From Kineosporia mesophila (GTDB lineage Bacteria; Actinomycetota; Actinomycetes; Actinomycetales; Kineosporiaceae): 64,000 nt of DNA. Of the stretch, positions 33,828 to 42,509 are shown piece after piece (the stretch's first letter is position 1; the number at the start of each line of letters is the position of its first letter). The position numbers and the translations under genes are program-made. Location of the stretch: contig NZ_JAJOMA010000003.1 of NCBI RefSeq assembly GCF_021129235.1, positions 1 through 64,000 of the forward strand, given 5' to 3'. The notes beneath the pieces were generated by a model. The model saw nothing but the letters and a program-made list of their open reading frames with translations, was not told the DNA's origin and did not search any database.

Positions 33828-36719
33828 TCAGCTCACCGCGACGTCGAAGATGTGCATGATGCCCTTGTCGGTGCTCTCCGGCAGAGTCACCGACGCGACC
33901 GTCCGGCCGGCGTCGAGAGTGACCGGGGCGGAGGCGAAGACCCGGAACGTGCCGGTTCCCGCCGTGCCGTTGACGTTGTTCCGGCCGTTCAGGGTCACCG
34001 CCGCCCTCTCCCCCGCCGCCGGGCTCGCGGCCCAGTCGCTGAGGGAGAACGGCACGTCCTGGGTCGTGCCGTCCGTGTAGGTCACCACGGCCGTGCCCCT
34101 CGCCGGGCCGTTGGTGGACAGGCCGAGGAACGACAGCGGGCCCGAGCCGGTCACGGCGATCTTCTGGCCGTGCGGGATCCAGTTGTCCGGCTCGCCCGGG
34201 CCGGCGGAGGGCCAGGTGAAGTCGCCGACCGCGGACCCCGGCGTGACGCCCGCCGCGGCCAGGGAGTCACGCGACAGCGACCAGTCGCTGAGGTCGATCG
34301 AGCCCAGGTTGCCCTGACCGTCCGGGGTCGTGCCCACGCTGTTGAGGGCGTTCGAGCCCTCGGTGTAGGAGGGCGGGACGTCGGACGCGCCGGTACCCCA
34401 GGTGCCCGCGGTCGCCTTCATGGTGAAGTCGAGGGTTCCCCCGGCCTGGGCGAAAGAGCTGTCCAGCCAGGACTTCGACCGGGCCGTGCCGTTGACCTTC
34501 AGTCCGTTGACGTACTTGGCGCCCCGGGCCACACCGGAGGCGCTGATCTTGATCCTCCGGGAGACACCCACCGGCTCGATGACGATCCGGTCGAACATCG
34601 GCGCACTGACCACCAGGTCACCGGTGCCGTAGATCGCCGGGTACAGGCCGATGTTCGCCCAGACGTACCAGGCGCTCAGCGCACCCTGGTCATCGTTGCC
34701 GGGCAGCCCGCTCGGCGTGGTGTCGTACATCTCGTCGACGGCCCGGTAGAGCACGTCCGTGGTCTTCGAGGGTGCCTGGAGCCAGTTGTAGACCCACGGC
34801 GTCCCGAAAGCCGGCTGGTTGGAAAGGTAGTTGCCGGTCTGGGTGTAGGCCCCGGCGTCGAGCCGCTCCATCAGCGTGTCCAGCGCCGCCGTGGATTTCG
34901 CCACCCCACCGCGCTTCTCGATCAGCGTGGAGAGGTTGTGGGGCACCAGCCAGCCGTACTGGTAGCCGGTCGACTGGTTGAACTGACCGCGCCCGGCGGA
35001 GTCGTCGCGCCCGCGCAGGTCGAAGGTCCGGTCGAAACCGCTGCGCGAGCGCGGCCTGATGTGTTGCGTCGGCGGGTCGAAGACGTTCATCCAGTTCTGC
35101 GACCGGGCCGAGAAGAACTCGTAGGCCTTCTGGTCGCCGAGACGGGAGGCCAGCTGCGCGATGGCGAAGTCGTCGATCGAGTACTCCAGCACCCGCGACG
35201 TGGCGAAGTCACCCTTGGCGTTCTCGATCAGGCCGGTGGCGAAGTACTGGTAACCGTCGGTACGCGAGGTCTTCGTGGCGGGGAGCACCTGGGTGGCCTT
35301 CATCGACGCCAGGGCGGCTTCCCGGTCGTAGTCGGTGGCGCCCATGTCGTCGAGCGTGGCCAGAATGACCTGGTAGTTGTCGCCCTGCATGCGCGCAGCG
35401 CCCGGGGCCCACGAGTTTCGTTGCTGCGTGAGCAGAACGATCGACCGCTGGATGTCGTTCGCGACCTTCGGGTACGTCAGGGCGATCAGCTGCACCTGGC
35501 TGCGGTAGGCGTCCCAGCCCGAGCCGGCCCAGTTGATGTTCCGGTAGAAGTGGTGCCCCTTCCCGACGGTGTGCCGGGCGTTGTCGAACCCGACGTACTC
35601 GCCGTTGACGTCCTCCCGCACGTTCGGGTTGCCGAACGCGTGGTAGAGGGCCGTGTAGAACTTGGTGCGCTGCTCGGCGGTGCCGCCCTGCGCGTCCACC
35701 GTTCCCAGCGCCTCCTTCCACGCCTTCTTCGCGTCTCCCCGCACGTCGTTGAAGCCGTCGTCACCGACCTCGGTCTCGCGGTTGAGGGCCGCGTTCTCGA
35801 TGCTCACGTAACTGAAACCGGTCGTGGCGACGACCTTCGCACCCGGCTGGAAGGTCAGCCAGGCGCCGGTGTCGTGCCGGTAGTCGACCCCGACGTCCTG
35901 CGTGCTCTTCGTCGCGTGGGTGGAACCGGCGGTCATCGCGTCGTCGGTCCAGGTGCCGTACGAGGCGAAGTCGTGGTCGTACGTGGTGGAGAAGTACGCC
36001 TTGTAGTAGTTGCCGTTGTCGCAGACGTCGACACCGTACATCCAGCCCGAGACCGTGCGGGTCTTCGGGTCGATCGTCACCTCGCTGCCGAAGGTGCGGT
36101 TGTTCGGGCCGGATACGTCGAGAATGAGGGACGAGCTACCGCTCTTGGGGAAGTCGTAGCGGCTCACGGCGGTGCGGGTCGAGGAGGTCATCTCCGCCTC
36201 CACCCCGTTGTCGAGCTTCACGCCGTAGTACCCGGGCTGCGAGGTCTCGTTGGCGTGGCTGAACGGCAGGTAGTAGTCCCTGATGTTGCTCGCGGGGCTC
36301 TTCGGGAGCACGCCACCGGTCAGCTCACCCGCGTACGGGATCGTCGGGAACTCGTAGCCGCCGAACCGGCCCGTGCACCCCGTCCCCTCGTAGCGGGTCA
36401 GGCCGAAACCCCGGATCAGCGAGGCGGTGTACTCGTAACCGCCCTTCTGGCTGACGTTGGTGTTGCCCTCCCCCCAGGTCGTCGGGCTGGGCTGCACCAT
36501 GCCGAACGGCACGCTCGCCCCCGGGTAGGTGTTGCCGTAGGCGTCGTTGCTCTTGTTCTGTGTCGTGTCCAGCTCGGTGCCGATGAACTGGTTCACCGCG
36601 TCGAAGGCCGAGATCCCGGCGGCGTGAGCGGTGGTCGGCACCACCGGACCGATAGGGGCCAGGCAGACGGCGAGTGCGACGGCGGGGAGCCGGACGCGCC
36701 AGGAACTCCAAGAAGACAT
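33828..36719 (-). CDS. Secreted GH92 alpha-mannosidase
   Basis: A 963-residue exported glycoside hydrolase of family GH92 (calcium-dependent exo-alpha-mannosidases, usually alpha-1,2). A signal peptide (about 1-33) ends in PTTAHAAG. The GH92 core starts with SNDAYGNTYPGASVPFGMVQ and includes GFGLTRYEGTGC, WAGSGWDAYRSQVQLIAL and GLPGNDDQGALSAWYVWANI, the last holding the catalytic acidic pair. After about residue 760 there is a beta-rich C-terminal extension of the kind often seen in actinobacterial members. ATG 36719 has GAGGGA upstream. It would trim mannose from external mannans or glycoproteins. Confidence 0.92.
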   Translation of the reverse strand: MSSWSSWRVRLPAVALAVCLAPIGPVVPTTAHAAGISAFDAVNQFIGTELDTTQNKSNDAYGNTYPGASVPFGMVQPSPTTWGEGNTNVSQKGGYEYTASLIRGFGLTRYEGTGCTGRFGGYEFPTIPYAGELTGGVLPKSPASNIRDYYLPFSHANETSQPGYYGVKLDNGVEAEMTSSTRTAVSRYDFPKSGSSSLILDVSGPNNRTFGSEVTIDPKTRTVSGWMYGVDVCDNGNYYKAYFSTTYDHDFASYGTWTDDAMTAGSTHATKSTQDVGVDYRHDTGAWLTFQPGAKVVATTGFSYVSIENAALNRETEVGDDGFNDVRGDAKKAWKEALGTVDAQGGTAEQRTKFYTALYHAFGNPNVREDVNGEYVGFDNARHTVGKGHHFYRNINWAGSGWDAYRSQVQLIALTYPKVANDIQRSIVLLTQQRNSWAPGAARMQGDNYQVILATLDDMGATDYDREAALASMKATQVLPATKTSRTDGYQYFATGLIENAKGDFATSRVLEYSIDDFAIAQLASRLGDQKAYEFFSARSQNWMNVFDPPTQHIRPRSRSGFDRTFDLRGRDDSAGRGQFNQSTGYQYGWLVPHNLSTLIEKRGGVAKSTAALDTLMERLDAGAYTQTGNYLSNQPAFGTPWVYNWLQAPSKTTDVLYRAVDEMYDTTPSGLPGNDDQGALSAWYVWANIGLYPAIYGTGDLVVSAPMFDRIVIEPVGVSRRIKISASGVARGAKYVNGLKVNGTARSKSWLDSSFAQAGGTLDFTMKATAGTWGTGASDVPPSYTEGSNALNSVGTTPDGQGNLGSIDLSDWSLSRDSLAAAGVTPGSAVGDFTWPSAGPGEPDNWIPHGQKIAVTGSGPLSFLGLSTNGPARGTAVVTYTDGTTQDVPFSLSDWAASPAAGERAAVTLNGRNNVNGTAGTGTFRVFASAPVTLDAGRTVASVTLPESTDKGIMHIFDVAVS

Positions 36720-36920
36720 GCGATCCCTCACACATATGGACAGATACGGCGTCGTCACTTTTTCCCCCGCGAACCGTCCTAACATGGCGATCACCCGGCC
36801 TGGCGGCGTCTTGAAGATCAATTCTCGGTGCGGCGGCGGGTGGTTGTCGCCCTGAACGCGTACTGCAGTGCAGGATCGGATATTCCGCTTCGGCATCGCG
36901 TTGACCGTAATCTCACCCGC

Positions 36921-37643
36921 ATGACTGGTGAAGCGTTCGGCCCCTGGATCGGCAGACGGCGCACGGTGAGGTGCTGGGGCGCGGCCTTCGGTCTCGGCCT
37001 CCTGACCCGACGTTTCGTGAGCATGCCCCCATCCCTCGAACGGGCCGCCGTGCCCGCCGTTCTCGCCCCGCCCCTGGCCCTGCAGCTGTGGACCTGGACC
37101 CGCAACCGGCGCACCCGGCAGCGCTGGCGCCGGCAGGCCCGGCCGCAGTGGACGCCGCGGGGCCAGGTCGACGTCCACCTCGACACCCTGCTGCGGCACG
37201 GCCTGGCCGCGGCCTTCAGCCAGGACCACACCCTCCTCGCCGAGACGGTCGACGCCATCAACGCCCAGGGCCTCGACACCACCCGGCAGCTCCGCGACCT
37301 GCTGGTGGCCGTCAACGCCATGGCTCTTCACGCCGTCAGCGACGGGACCTGGCCCGGGTACCGCGAACTGAAGGCGATCGCGGAGGAATTCGCCACCGCC
37401 CGGCCGATGTTCGAGATCCCAGACCTTCAGCTGGGCCTGTTCTTCACCGGACTGCCCAAGCCCCGGCCGACATCCCTGGTGTTCTTCAGCAGCCACACCC
37501 TGTTCATCGGGTTCGCCGTCGCCGGGTGGCTGCTCGACGACGTCCCGCGCCCGGCCGGGATGACCCGGTGGCAGTTCCTCCAGGAGATCGAGAACGCCCT
37601 GAAGACCGGCGCGGGCCGCCTCGCCCGGGTGCGTCTCGTGTGA
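36921..37643 (+). CDS. Hypothetical protein, possibly membrane-associated
   Basis: A 240-residue protein that I do not recognise. It has a moderately hydrophobic stretch near residue 50 (AAVPAVLAPPLALQLWTW) followed directly by a very basic run (RNRRTRQRWRRQ), and a second one near residue 200 (FSSHTLFIGFAVAGWLL). Codon use is typical of real genes here. ATG 36921 is the first good start. It is divergent from the GH92 gene (201-base gap). Confidence 0.65.
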   Translation: MTGEAFGPWIGRRRTVRCWGAAFGLGLLTRRFVSMPPSLERAAVPAVLAPPLALQLWTWTRNRRTRQRWRRQARPQWTPRGQVDVHLDTLLRHGLAAAFSQDHTLLAETVDAINAQGLDTTRQLRDLLVAVNAMALHAVSDGTWPGYRELKAIAEEFATARPMFEIPDLQLGLFFTGLPKPRPTSLVFFSSHTLFIGFAVAGWLLDDVPRPAGMTRWQFLQEIENALKTGAGRLARVRLV

Positions 37644-37820
37644 CTCAGGGCTTTTGAGCGCGGCGACAGGCCCGTCGGCCCCCGGGCGTGGATCCGCGGC
37701 CGGGACGGCCTGGCAGTGACGCACAGCGACCGTTCGCGGTTAAGCTGGTCATTGACCGACCGTCGAGATCAGGGCAGTGGCGCGCTGATCCGGATTCGCC
37801 GATCTGAGCGGAGTCTTCTG

Positions 37821-38375
37821 GTGATCGAAACCGAGCGCGCCGAGCGCAGTCTCAACGTCACCCGGCGGGCCTCCGGCGCGCTGCTGGGAGAGACGTCCGA
37901 GGCGCTGCAAGAGGCTGCGGGCAATCTGCTGGACAAGGCCGTCGCCCGGCTGGAAGAGGGCGACGAGGTTCGGGCCCGGGCTCTCGTGGAACGGGCACTG
38001 CACCTGCCCTACGACGAGTTCGAGGAGATCCGGCCGGCCGTCTGGTGGCTCGAGCTGGAGGTGTCGACGCAGTTCAGCGACGAGGTCGAGCTTGCCGCCG
38101 AGGGCGATTCGGGCTGGCTGGCCCGGGCCGAGATCTTGCTGTCCGAGATCTCCGACCCGGTGGTGGCGGCGGTCGTGCGGGCCGCGCTGAACGACATCGC
38201 CTCGGAGTTCCGCCTTCCCCGTCGCGAGGACCGGTGGCTGCACCGGCTGATCGCCGGTGAGCCGTTCGGCCGGGAACCGCTCAGCGAGATCGACGACTTC
38301 GAGGAGCTCACCGTCGCCGTGCTCGGGGTGCTGCGGGTGCTCAACCGGCAGGCCGAGCTCTTTGCCGAGGGCTGA
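37821..38375 (+). CDS. Hypothetical soluble protein
   Basis: A 184-residue acidic, Leu/Glu/Ala-rich, probably all-helical protein without signal peptide or membrane segment. I do not recognise the family. The N-terminal half (LQEAAGNLLDKAVARLEEGDEVRARALVERAL, in pieces) resembles a TPR-like helical pair. GTG 37821 has CGGAG at 37809-37813; an in-frame GTG at 37716 is possible but lacks a good site. It ends three bases from the convergent exonuclease gene. Confidence 0.7.
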   Translation: MIETERAERSLNVTRRASGALLGETSEALQEAAGNLLDKAVARLEEGDEVRARALVERALHLPYDEFEEIRPAVWWLELEVSTQFSDEVELAAEGDSGWLARAEILLSEISDPVVAAVVRAALNDIASEFRLPRREDRWLHRLIAGEPFGREPLSEIDDFEELTVAVLGVLRVLNRQAELFAEG

Positions 38376-38378
38376 GAG

Positions 38379-39335
38379 CTACCGGGCAGCCTTCGTCATC
38401 GCCTGCACCACCCGCGAAACGCTGCTGGAGACACCCCATTGCTCCGCGAACGCCATCAGTGCGTCGTGGTCGGGCGGGGTGTCGGGCAGCGTGTCGTCCA
38501 GGCCCGGGATCGGTGCGTCGGGGGCGACCGTGACCACGGCCGGGGCGGCGTCCAGGTAGTCGGAGGCCTCGACGATCTTCTTGCGCTGGCCGGGTGAGAG
38601 GTCCGAGGCCGGATCGGCCGCCGCCGCCCGCAGAGCGGTCAGGGTGCCGAAGCGGTTGAGCATGCCGGCGGCGGTCTTCTCCCCGATGCCCGCGACACCG
38701 GGCAGACCGTCGCTCGGGTCTCCACGCAGCGTGGCCATCTCGGCGTACATCGGCCCGGTACCGACCCCGTACTTACCGGAAAGCCATTCCTGGTCGACGA
38801 TCTCGAGCCGCCGCAGCCCTCTGCCGACATAGAGCACCCGAACCCGCGCCGCATCGTCCGCCAACTGGAACAGATCCCGGTCGCCAGTGACCACGTCCAC
38901 CAGCCCCTGACCCCCGGCGACCTGCCGGGCCGTGAGGGTGCCGATCACGTCGTCCGCCTCGTACCCGGCGGCCCCGGCCCGGCAGATGCCGAGCAGCGAC
39001 AGCGCCTCGATGATCAGCGGCACCTGGGGCGTGAGCAGGTCGGGCACCTCCTCCTCGTTGGTGCGCGGGTTCGCCACCCGGTGCGCCTTGTACGAGGGAA
39101 TCGCCTCGACCCGGAACGCCGGCCGCCAGTCCTCGTCCCAGCAGGCCACCAGACGGCGCGGCCCGCGCATCGTGACCAGGTAGGCCACCGAGTCGAGGAA
39201 CCCCCGAACCGCGTTCACGACCGTGCCGTCGGGGGCGGTGAACGTGTCGGGCACGCCGTGGAACGACCGGAAGTAGAGCGACGCGGCGTCGAGCAGCATC
39301 AGCTCGGGGCGGGGGTCGGGAAACGTGGGAGGCAC
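38379..39335 (-). CDS. Stand-alone 5'-3' exonuclease (flap-nuclease family)
   Basis: A 318-residue nuclease like the 5'-nuclease domain of DNA polymerase I, without a polymerase part. MLLDAASLYFRSFHGVP (first metal Asp), WRPAFRVEAIPSYKAHR, AAGYEADDVIGTLT, VVTGDRDLFQLAD (Asp pairs) and the helix-hairpin-helix DPSDGLPGVAGIGEKTAAGML are all present. It would remove flaps or RNA primers. GTG 39335 has AGGA eight bases upstream; ATG 39299 starts exactly at MLLDAAS. It is divergent from the Lrp-type regulator. Confidence 0.92.
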   Translation of the reverse strand: MPPTFPDPRPELMLLDAASLYFRSFHGVPDTFTAPDGTVVNAVRGFLDSVAYLVTMRGPRRLVACWDEDWRPAFRVEAIPSYKAHRVANPRTNEEEVPDLLTPQVPLIIEALSLLGICRAGAAGYEADDVIGTLTARQVAGGQGLVDVVTGDRDLFQLADDAARVRVLYVGRGLRRLEIVDQEWLSGKYGVGTGPMYAEMATLRGDPSDGLPGVAGIGEKTAAGMLNRFGTLTALRAAAADPASDLSPGQRKKIVEASDYLDAAPAVVTVAPDAPIPGLDDTLPDTPPDHDALMAFAEQWGVSSSVSRVVQAMTKAAR

Positions 39336-39408
39336 GGGAAAGATCCTGCCAGGTCCGGCACCCCCCTGGTCAGGCAATTCGCTCACGCAACGGGTACATC
39401 TGAGTGAC

Positions 39409-39436
39409 GCTCTGCGATGTGGTGACATCGCAGAGC
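39409..39436. promoter_or_regulatory. Perfect 12-base inverted repeat upstream of the Lrp-type gene
   Basis: GCTCTGCGATGT, loop GGTG, ACATCGCAGAGC, 45 bases before the Lrp/AsnC start and between divergent genes. A likely operator for autoregulation; it could also fold as a hairpin in either transcript. Confidence 0.65.
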
Positions 39437-39480
39437 AAACGCTGTGCCACCTGTAACTTCCGGCCTGTAACGTTCGCCGG

Positions 39481-39921
39481 ATGGAGGAGATCGACCGACA
39501 GATTTTACGGCTGCTTTCCCAGGACGGCCGGATGAGTTTCACCGATCTGGGCCGCGCGACGGGTTTGTCCACATCTGCGGTGCATCAGCGGGTCCGGCGC
39601 CTTGAACAGCGCGGCATCATCCGGGGCTATACGGCGGTGGTGCAGTCGGAATCGGTGGACCTTCCGCTCACCGCGTTCGTCTCGGTGACGCCGCTCGACC
39701 ACGCGGCACCCGACGACGTTCCCGAGCGGCTCGTGCCGATCGGCGAGATCGAGGCCTGCTACTCGGTGGCCGGCGACGAGAACTATTTGCTCAAGGTGCG
39801 GGTGGCCACGCCGGCCGCACTGGAGGGCCTGCTCGCCCGGATCCGTGCGGTGGCCGCCGTACGCACCCGGACGACGATCGTGCTGTCCACCCCCTACGAG
39901 GCGCGTCCGCTCTCGATCTGA
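39481..39921 (+). CDS. Lrp/AsnC-family transcriptional regulator
   Basis: A 146-residue amino-acid-responsive regulator. The N-terminal HTH reads IDRQILRLLSQDGRMSFTDL then GRATGLSTSAVHQRVRRLEQ. The C-terminal RAM ligand domain includes CYSVAGDENYLLKVRV. ATG 39481. Its 3' end overlaps the convergent kamA by 28 bases, and kdd lies just beyond. Lrp members commonly sense the amino acid whose metabolism they control (LysM and mycobacterial LrpA bind lysine). Control of the kam/kdd genes by lysine is a reasonable inference. Confidence 0.92.
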   Translation: MEEIDRQILRLLSQDGRMSFTDLGRATGLSTSAVHQRVRRLEQRGIIRGYTAVVQSESVDLPLTAFVSVTPLDHAAPDDVPERLVPIGEIEACYSVAGDENYLLKVRVATPAALEGLLARIRAVAAVRTRTTIVLSTPYEARPLSI

Positions 39922-41279
39922 TCGCCCCACCACCTCTGGCCGGCGGTGGGCAGGGTGTCGATCGGGTCGTAGTAGACGTAGTCACCCGCGCCCGGATCGT
40001 CCGAGGTCTCGATGGACGTGCGGTAGTTCTTCGTCCAGGTGCTGATACCGCGCACCGGGTCGTAGCTCTCGGCCTGGTGCACCCAGCGCTTACCGACGAA
40101 CGGGACGTCGCAGACGATGCGGGGCGTGGCGAAACCGGGCAGATAGCCCATGATCGCGTGCTGGAGTTCCTGGGCCCGGGACAGTGGCAGACGCCAGTGT
40201 TCCGAGGCCGGGATCATGTCGCACATGTAGAGGTAGTACGGCGTGATCATGGCCTCGTCGAGCAGGGCGAAGCTGAGGTCGAGCAGCTGCCCGGGTGAGT
40301 CGTTCACCCCGCGCAGCAGGACCCCCTGATTGCGGACGTCCCGCACGCCGGCCTCGAGCAGGGCCTTCGCCGCCGCGGCCACCGCCGGGGTCAGCGAGTT
40401 CACCGAGTTCACGTGCGTGTGGACGGCCAGGCTCACGCCCTGCCGCCGGGCCCGGACCGCCACGCGGTGCATGCCCTCCAGCACATCGGGCTGCAGCCAG
40501 TGCTGCGGCAGTCCCATCAGTGCCTTGGTGGCCAGCCGGATGTCGCGGATCGACTCGATCTCCAGCAGATGGGTCAGGAACGACTCCAGCTGCCGCCACG
40601 GAACGTTCGCGACGTCTCCCCCGGAGACCACGACGTCCCTGATCTGGGGGTGCGCGCGCAGGTAGTCGAGCATGGCCGCGTACCGGTCGACCGGTTTGCC
40701 GGCCAGTTTCAGCTTCGTCACGGAAGGGGTGGACGTGCCGACGAGGTCCATCCGGGTGCAGTGCCCGCAGTACTGCGGGCAGGTGGAGACCAGCTCGGCC
40801 AGCACCTTCGTCGGGTAGCGGTGGGTGAGCCCTTCGGCCACCCACATGTCGTGCTCGTGCAGCGAGTCCCGGCTCGCGCGGGGGTGACTCGGCCAGAGGG
40901 CCAGCCGGTCACTCGCGACCGGGAGCATGTAGCGGCGCACCGGGTCAGTGAAAATTGAGGACGACGTGGTCACGTCGGTCAGCATGGTGTTCAGCATCTG
41001 GGGCGGGAGCAGCATCGACATCGTCGCGTGGTCCTGCTGGTCGCGGGCCAGGTCGGCGTAGAACTCCTCCGGCACCAGATCACCCAGCACGTCGTGCAGC
41101 TGCTTCGCCGACTTCACGCAGTGCGAACGTTGCCACTGGGCACTCGACCACTCCTGCGCCGACACCGTGCGCCACCCTGGGAACCGGGTCCAGTCGGGCT
41201 CGACGAGTTCACGGCGCCGGTACTCGTAAGGCTGCGCCGTTCGGTTGACCGGAGATTTTGACGCCATGAGTTCCGTCAC
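39894..41279 (-). CDS. kamA: Lysine 2,3-aminomutase (KamA family radical SAM enzyme)
   Basis: Converts L-lysine to L-beta-lysine with SAM, a 4Fe-4S cluster and PLP. It is 461 residues long. Radical-SAM cysteines are C167, C171 and C174 (CPQYCGHC). The two aspartates that hold the lysine side-chain amine in the clostridial enzyme appear conserved (D354 in YMCDM and D391 in IVCDVP). The PLP-lysine loop differs: PGGGGK of clostridia is PFVGK here, with K397 as the likely PLP lysine. GTG 41279 or ATG 41267 may start it. It is divergent from kdd, only 59 bases apart. Confidence 0.93.
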   Translation of the reverse strand: MTELMASKSPVNRTAQPYEYRRRELVEPDWTRFPGWRTVSAQEWSSAQWQRSHCVKSAKQLHDVLGDLVPEEFYADLARDQQDHATMSMLLPPQMLNTMLTDVTTSSSIFTDPVRRYMLPVASDRLALWPSHPRASRDSLHEHDMWVAEGLTHRYPTKVLAELVSTCPQYCGHCTRMDLVGTSTPSVTKLKLAGKPVDRYAAMLDYLRAHPQIRDVVVSGGDVANVPWRQLESFLTHLLEIESIRDIRLATKALMGLPQHWLQPDVLEGMHRVAVRARRQGVSLAVHTHVNSVNSLTPAVAAAAKALLEAGVRDVRNQGVLLRGVNDSPGQLLDLSFALLDEAMITPYYLYMCDMIPASEHWRLPLSRAQELQHAIMGYLPGFATPRIVCDVPFVGKRWVHQAESYDPVRGISTWTKNYRTSIETSDDPGAGDYVYYDPIDTLPTAGQRWWGDQIESGRAS

Positions 41280-41338
41280 GCCTAGAGAATAAGCAAGAAT
41301 TTCCGCTCTGAGGAGAGTTCTACGGGAGGATTTTCAGC

Positions 41339-42457
41339 ATGCCGATTTCCGCAACAGGGCCGCACTCGCCGCTGGGACTGCACCGCGTGCTCGTACCGGA
41401 GGGGGTTCTGCCGCAGGCCGCCTGGCGGCTCGACCCGTCCGGCCCCCTGGCCCCGGACGAGGTCCGCATCGACGTCGAGCGGCTGAATCTCGACGCGGCC
41501 AGCTTCCGGCAGCTCCTCCAGGAGCACGACGGCGACGGGGCGGCCGTGCGCGAGGCCGTGCGATCGATCGTCGGCGAGCGCGGGAAGATGCACAATCCGG
41601 TCACCGGATCGGGCGGCATGCTGATCGGGACGGTGGCGCAGGTGGGACCGGACTCGCCCCTGGGTCTCGTCGCGGGGCAGAGGGTCGCGACGCTGGTGTC
41701 GCTGACCTGCACGCCGCTGGTGCTGAACGATCTCGAGGCCTGGGACGGGCTCTCGGAGCAGGTGCCGTGCTCGGGCCGGGCGATCCTGTTCGGCCGGTCG
41801 ATCGCCGCGGTCCTGCCCGGCGACCTGCCGGCCGAGCAGGCCCTGGCGGTCTTCGACGTCTGCGGGGCGCCGTCACTGACGGCCCGGGTGGTGGCCTCGA
41901 CCGCGGGGCCGGGGATGACGATCGGCTACCCGTCACGAGAGACTGGCGGCTCCGGATCGGGCCGGAACGCGGGTGTGGTGTGCGTGATCGGGGCGGCCGG
42001 CAAGAGCGGCAGCCTGTCCCTGGCCGCGGCCCGGTCGGCCGGGGCGGCTCACCGGATCGGTGTGGTGCGCTCTCCCGAGGAACGTGAATCCCTGCTCGCC
42101 GCAGGCCGTCTCGACGCCCAGCCGCTGGCCACGGCAGTGGTGGTGGCCGACGCCCGCAATCCCGTTCAGCTGGCCGAGAAGGTCTGTGCCGCAGGCGGTC
42201 CGGCCGATGTCACGGTGGTCTGCGTGGACGTTCCGGGCTGCGAGCACGGCGCGGTGCTGGCCACGGCCGGGCGGGGCACGATCATCTTCTTCTCGATGGC
42301 CACGTCGTTCAGTGCGGCGGCGCTGGGGGCCGAGGCCCTGGCCGCCGACATCACGATGCTCGTCGGGAACGGCTACTCGGCCGGGCACGCCGAGCTGGCC
42401 CTGAAGGAGTTTCGCGGATCGCCGGGGGTGCGCTCACTGTTCGCCGGGCGGCTGTGA
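41339..42457 (+). CDS. kdd: L-erythro-3,5-diaminohexanoate dehydrogenase
   Basis: Oxidatively deaminates 3,5-diaminohexanoate to 3-keto-5-aminohexanoate with NAD(P). A 372-residue zinc-less MDR-type fold. A nucleotide-binding glycine motif lies in VVCVIGAAGKSGSLSLAAAR. The N-terminal HRVLVPEGVLPQAAWRLD and the HNPVTGSGGMLIGTV segment are characteristic of Kdd. ATG 41339 has GGGAGG about nine bases upstream. It shares a 59-base promoter region with kamA. It is the third activity of the 3-keto lysine pathway and links the two gene groups. Confidence 0.92.
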   Translation: MPISATGPHSPLGLHRVLVPEGVLPQAAWRLDPSGPLAPDEVRIDVERLNLDAASFRQLLQEHDGDGAAVREAVRSIVGERGKMHNPVTGSGGMLIGTVAQVGPDSPLGLVAGQRVATLVSLTCTPLVLNDLEAWDGLSEQVPCSGRAILFGRSIAAVLPGDLPAEQALAVFDVCGAPSLTARVVASTAGPGMTIGYPSRETGGSGSGRNAGVVCVIGAAGKSGSLSLAAARSAGAAHRIGVVRSPEERESLLAAGRLDAQPLATAVVVADARNPVQLAEKVCAAGGPADVTVVCVDVPGCEHGAVLATAGRGTIIFFSMATSFSAAALGAEALAADITMLVGNGYSAGHAELALKEFRGSPGVRSLFAGRL

Positions 42458-42470
42458 GGGCGGCCGGACC

Positions 42471-42500
42471 GGCCGGGCGGGGCACTTCGCCCGCCCGGCC
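42471..42500. terminator. Bidirectional terminator between kdd and helY
   Basis: GGCCGGGCGGG and CCCGCCCGGCC, perfect 11-base arms with an 8-base loop, between two convergent genes. Confidence 0.8.
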
Positions 42501-42509
42501 GATCCGTCG

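Noticed and set aside
32364-36782. Open frame of more than 1400 codons on the plus strand opposite the amidohydrolase and GH92 genes
   Set aside because: The protein is a low-information string rich in Arg, Gly, Val, His and Gln, a shadow of two well-recognised minus-strand genes in very GC-rich DNA.
33828-37724. N-terminal extension of the GH92 gene up to 37724
   Set aside because: The extra 330 residues precede a clear signal peptide and overlap a plus-strand gene; ATG 36719 with its own ribosome-binding site is the natural start.
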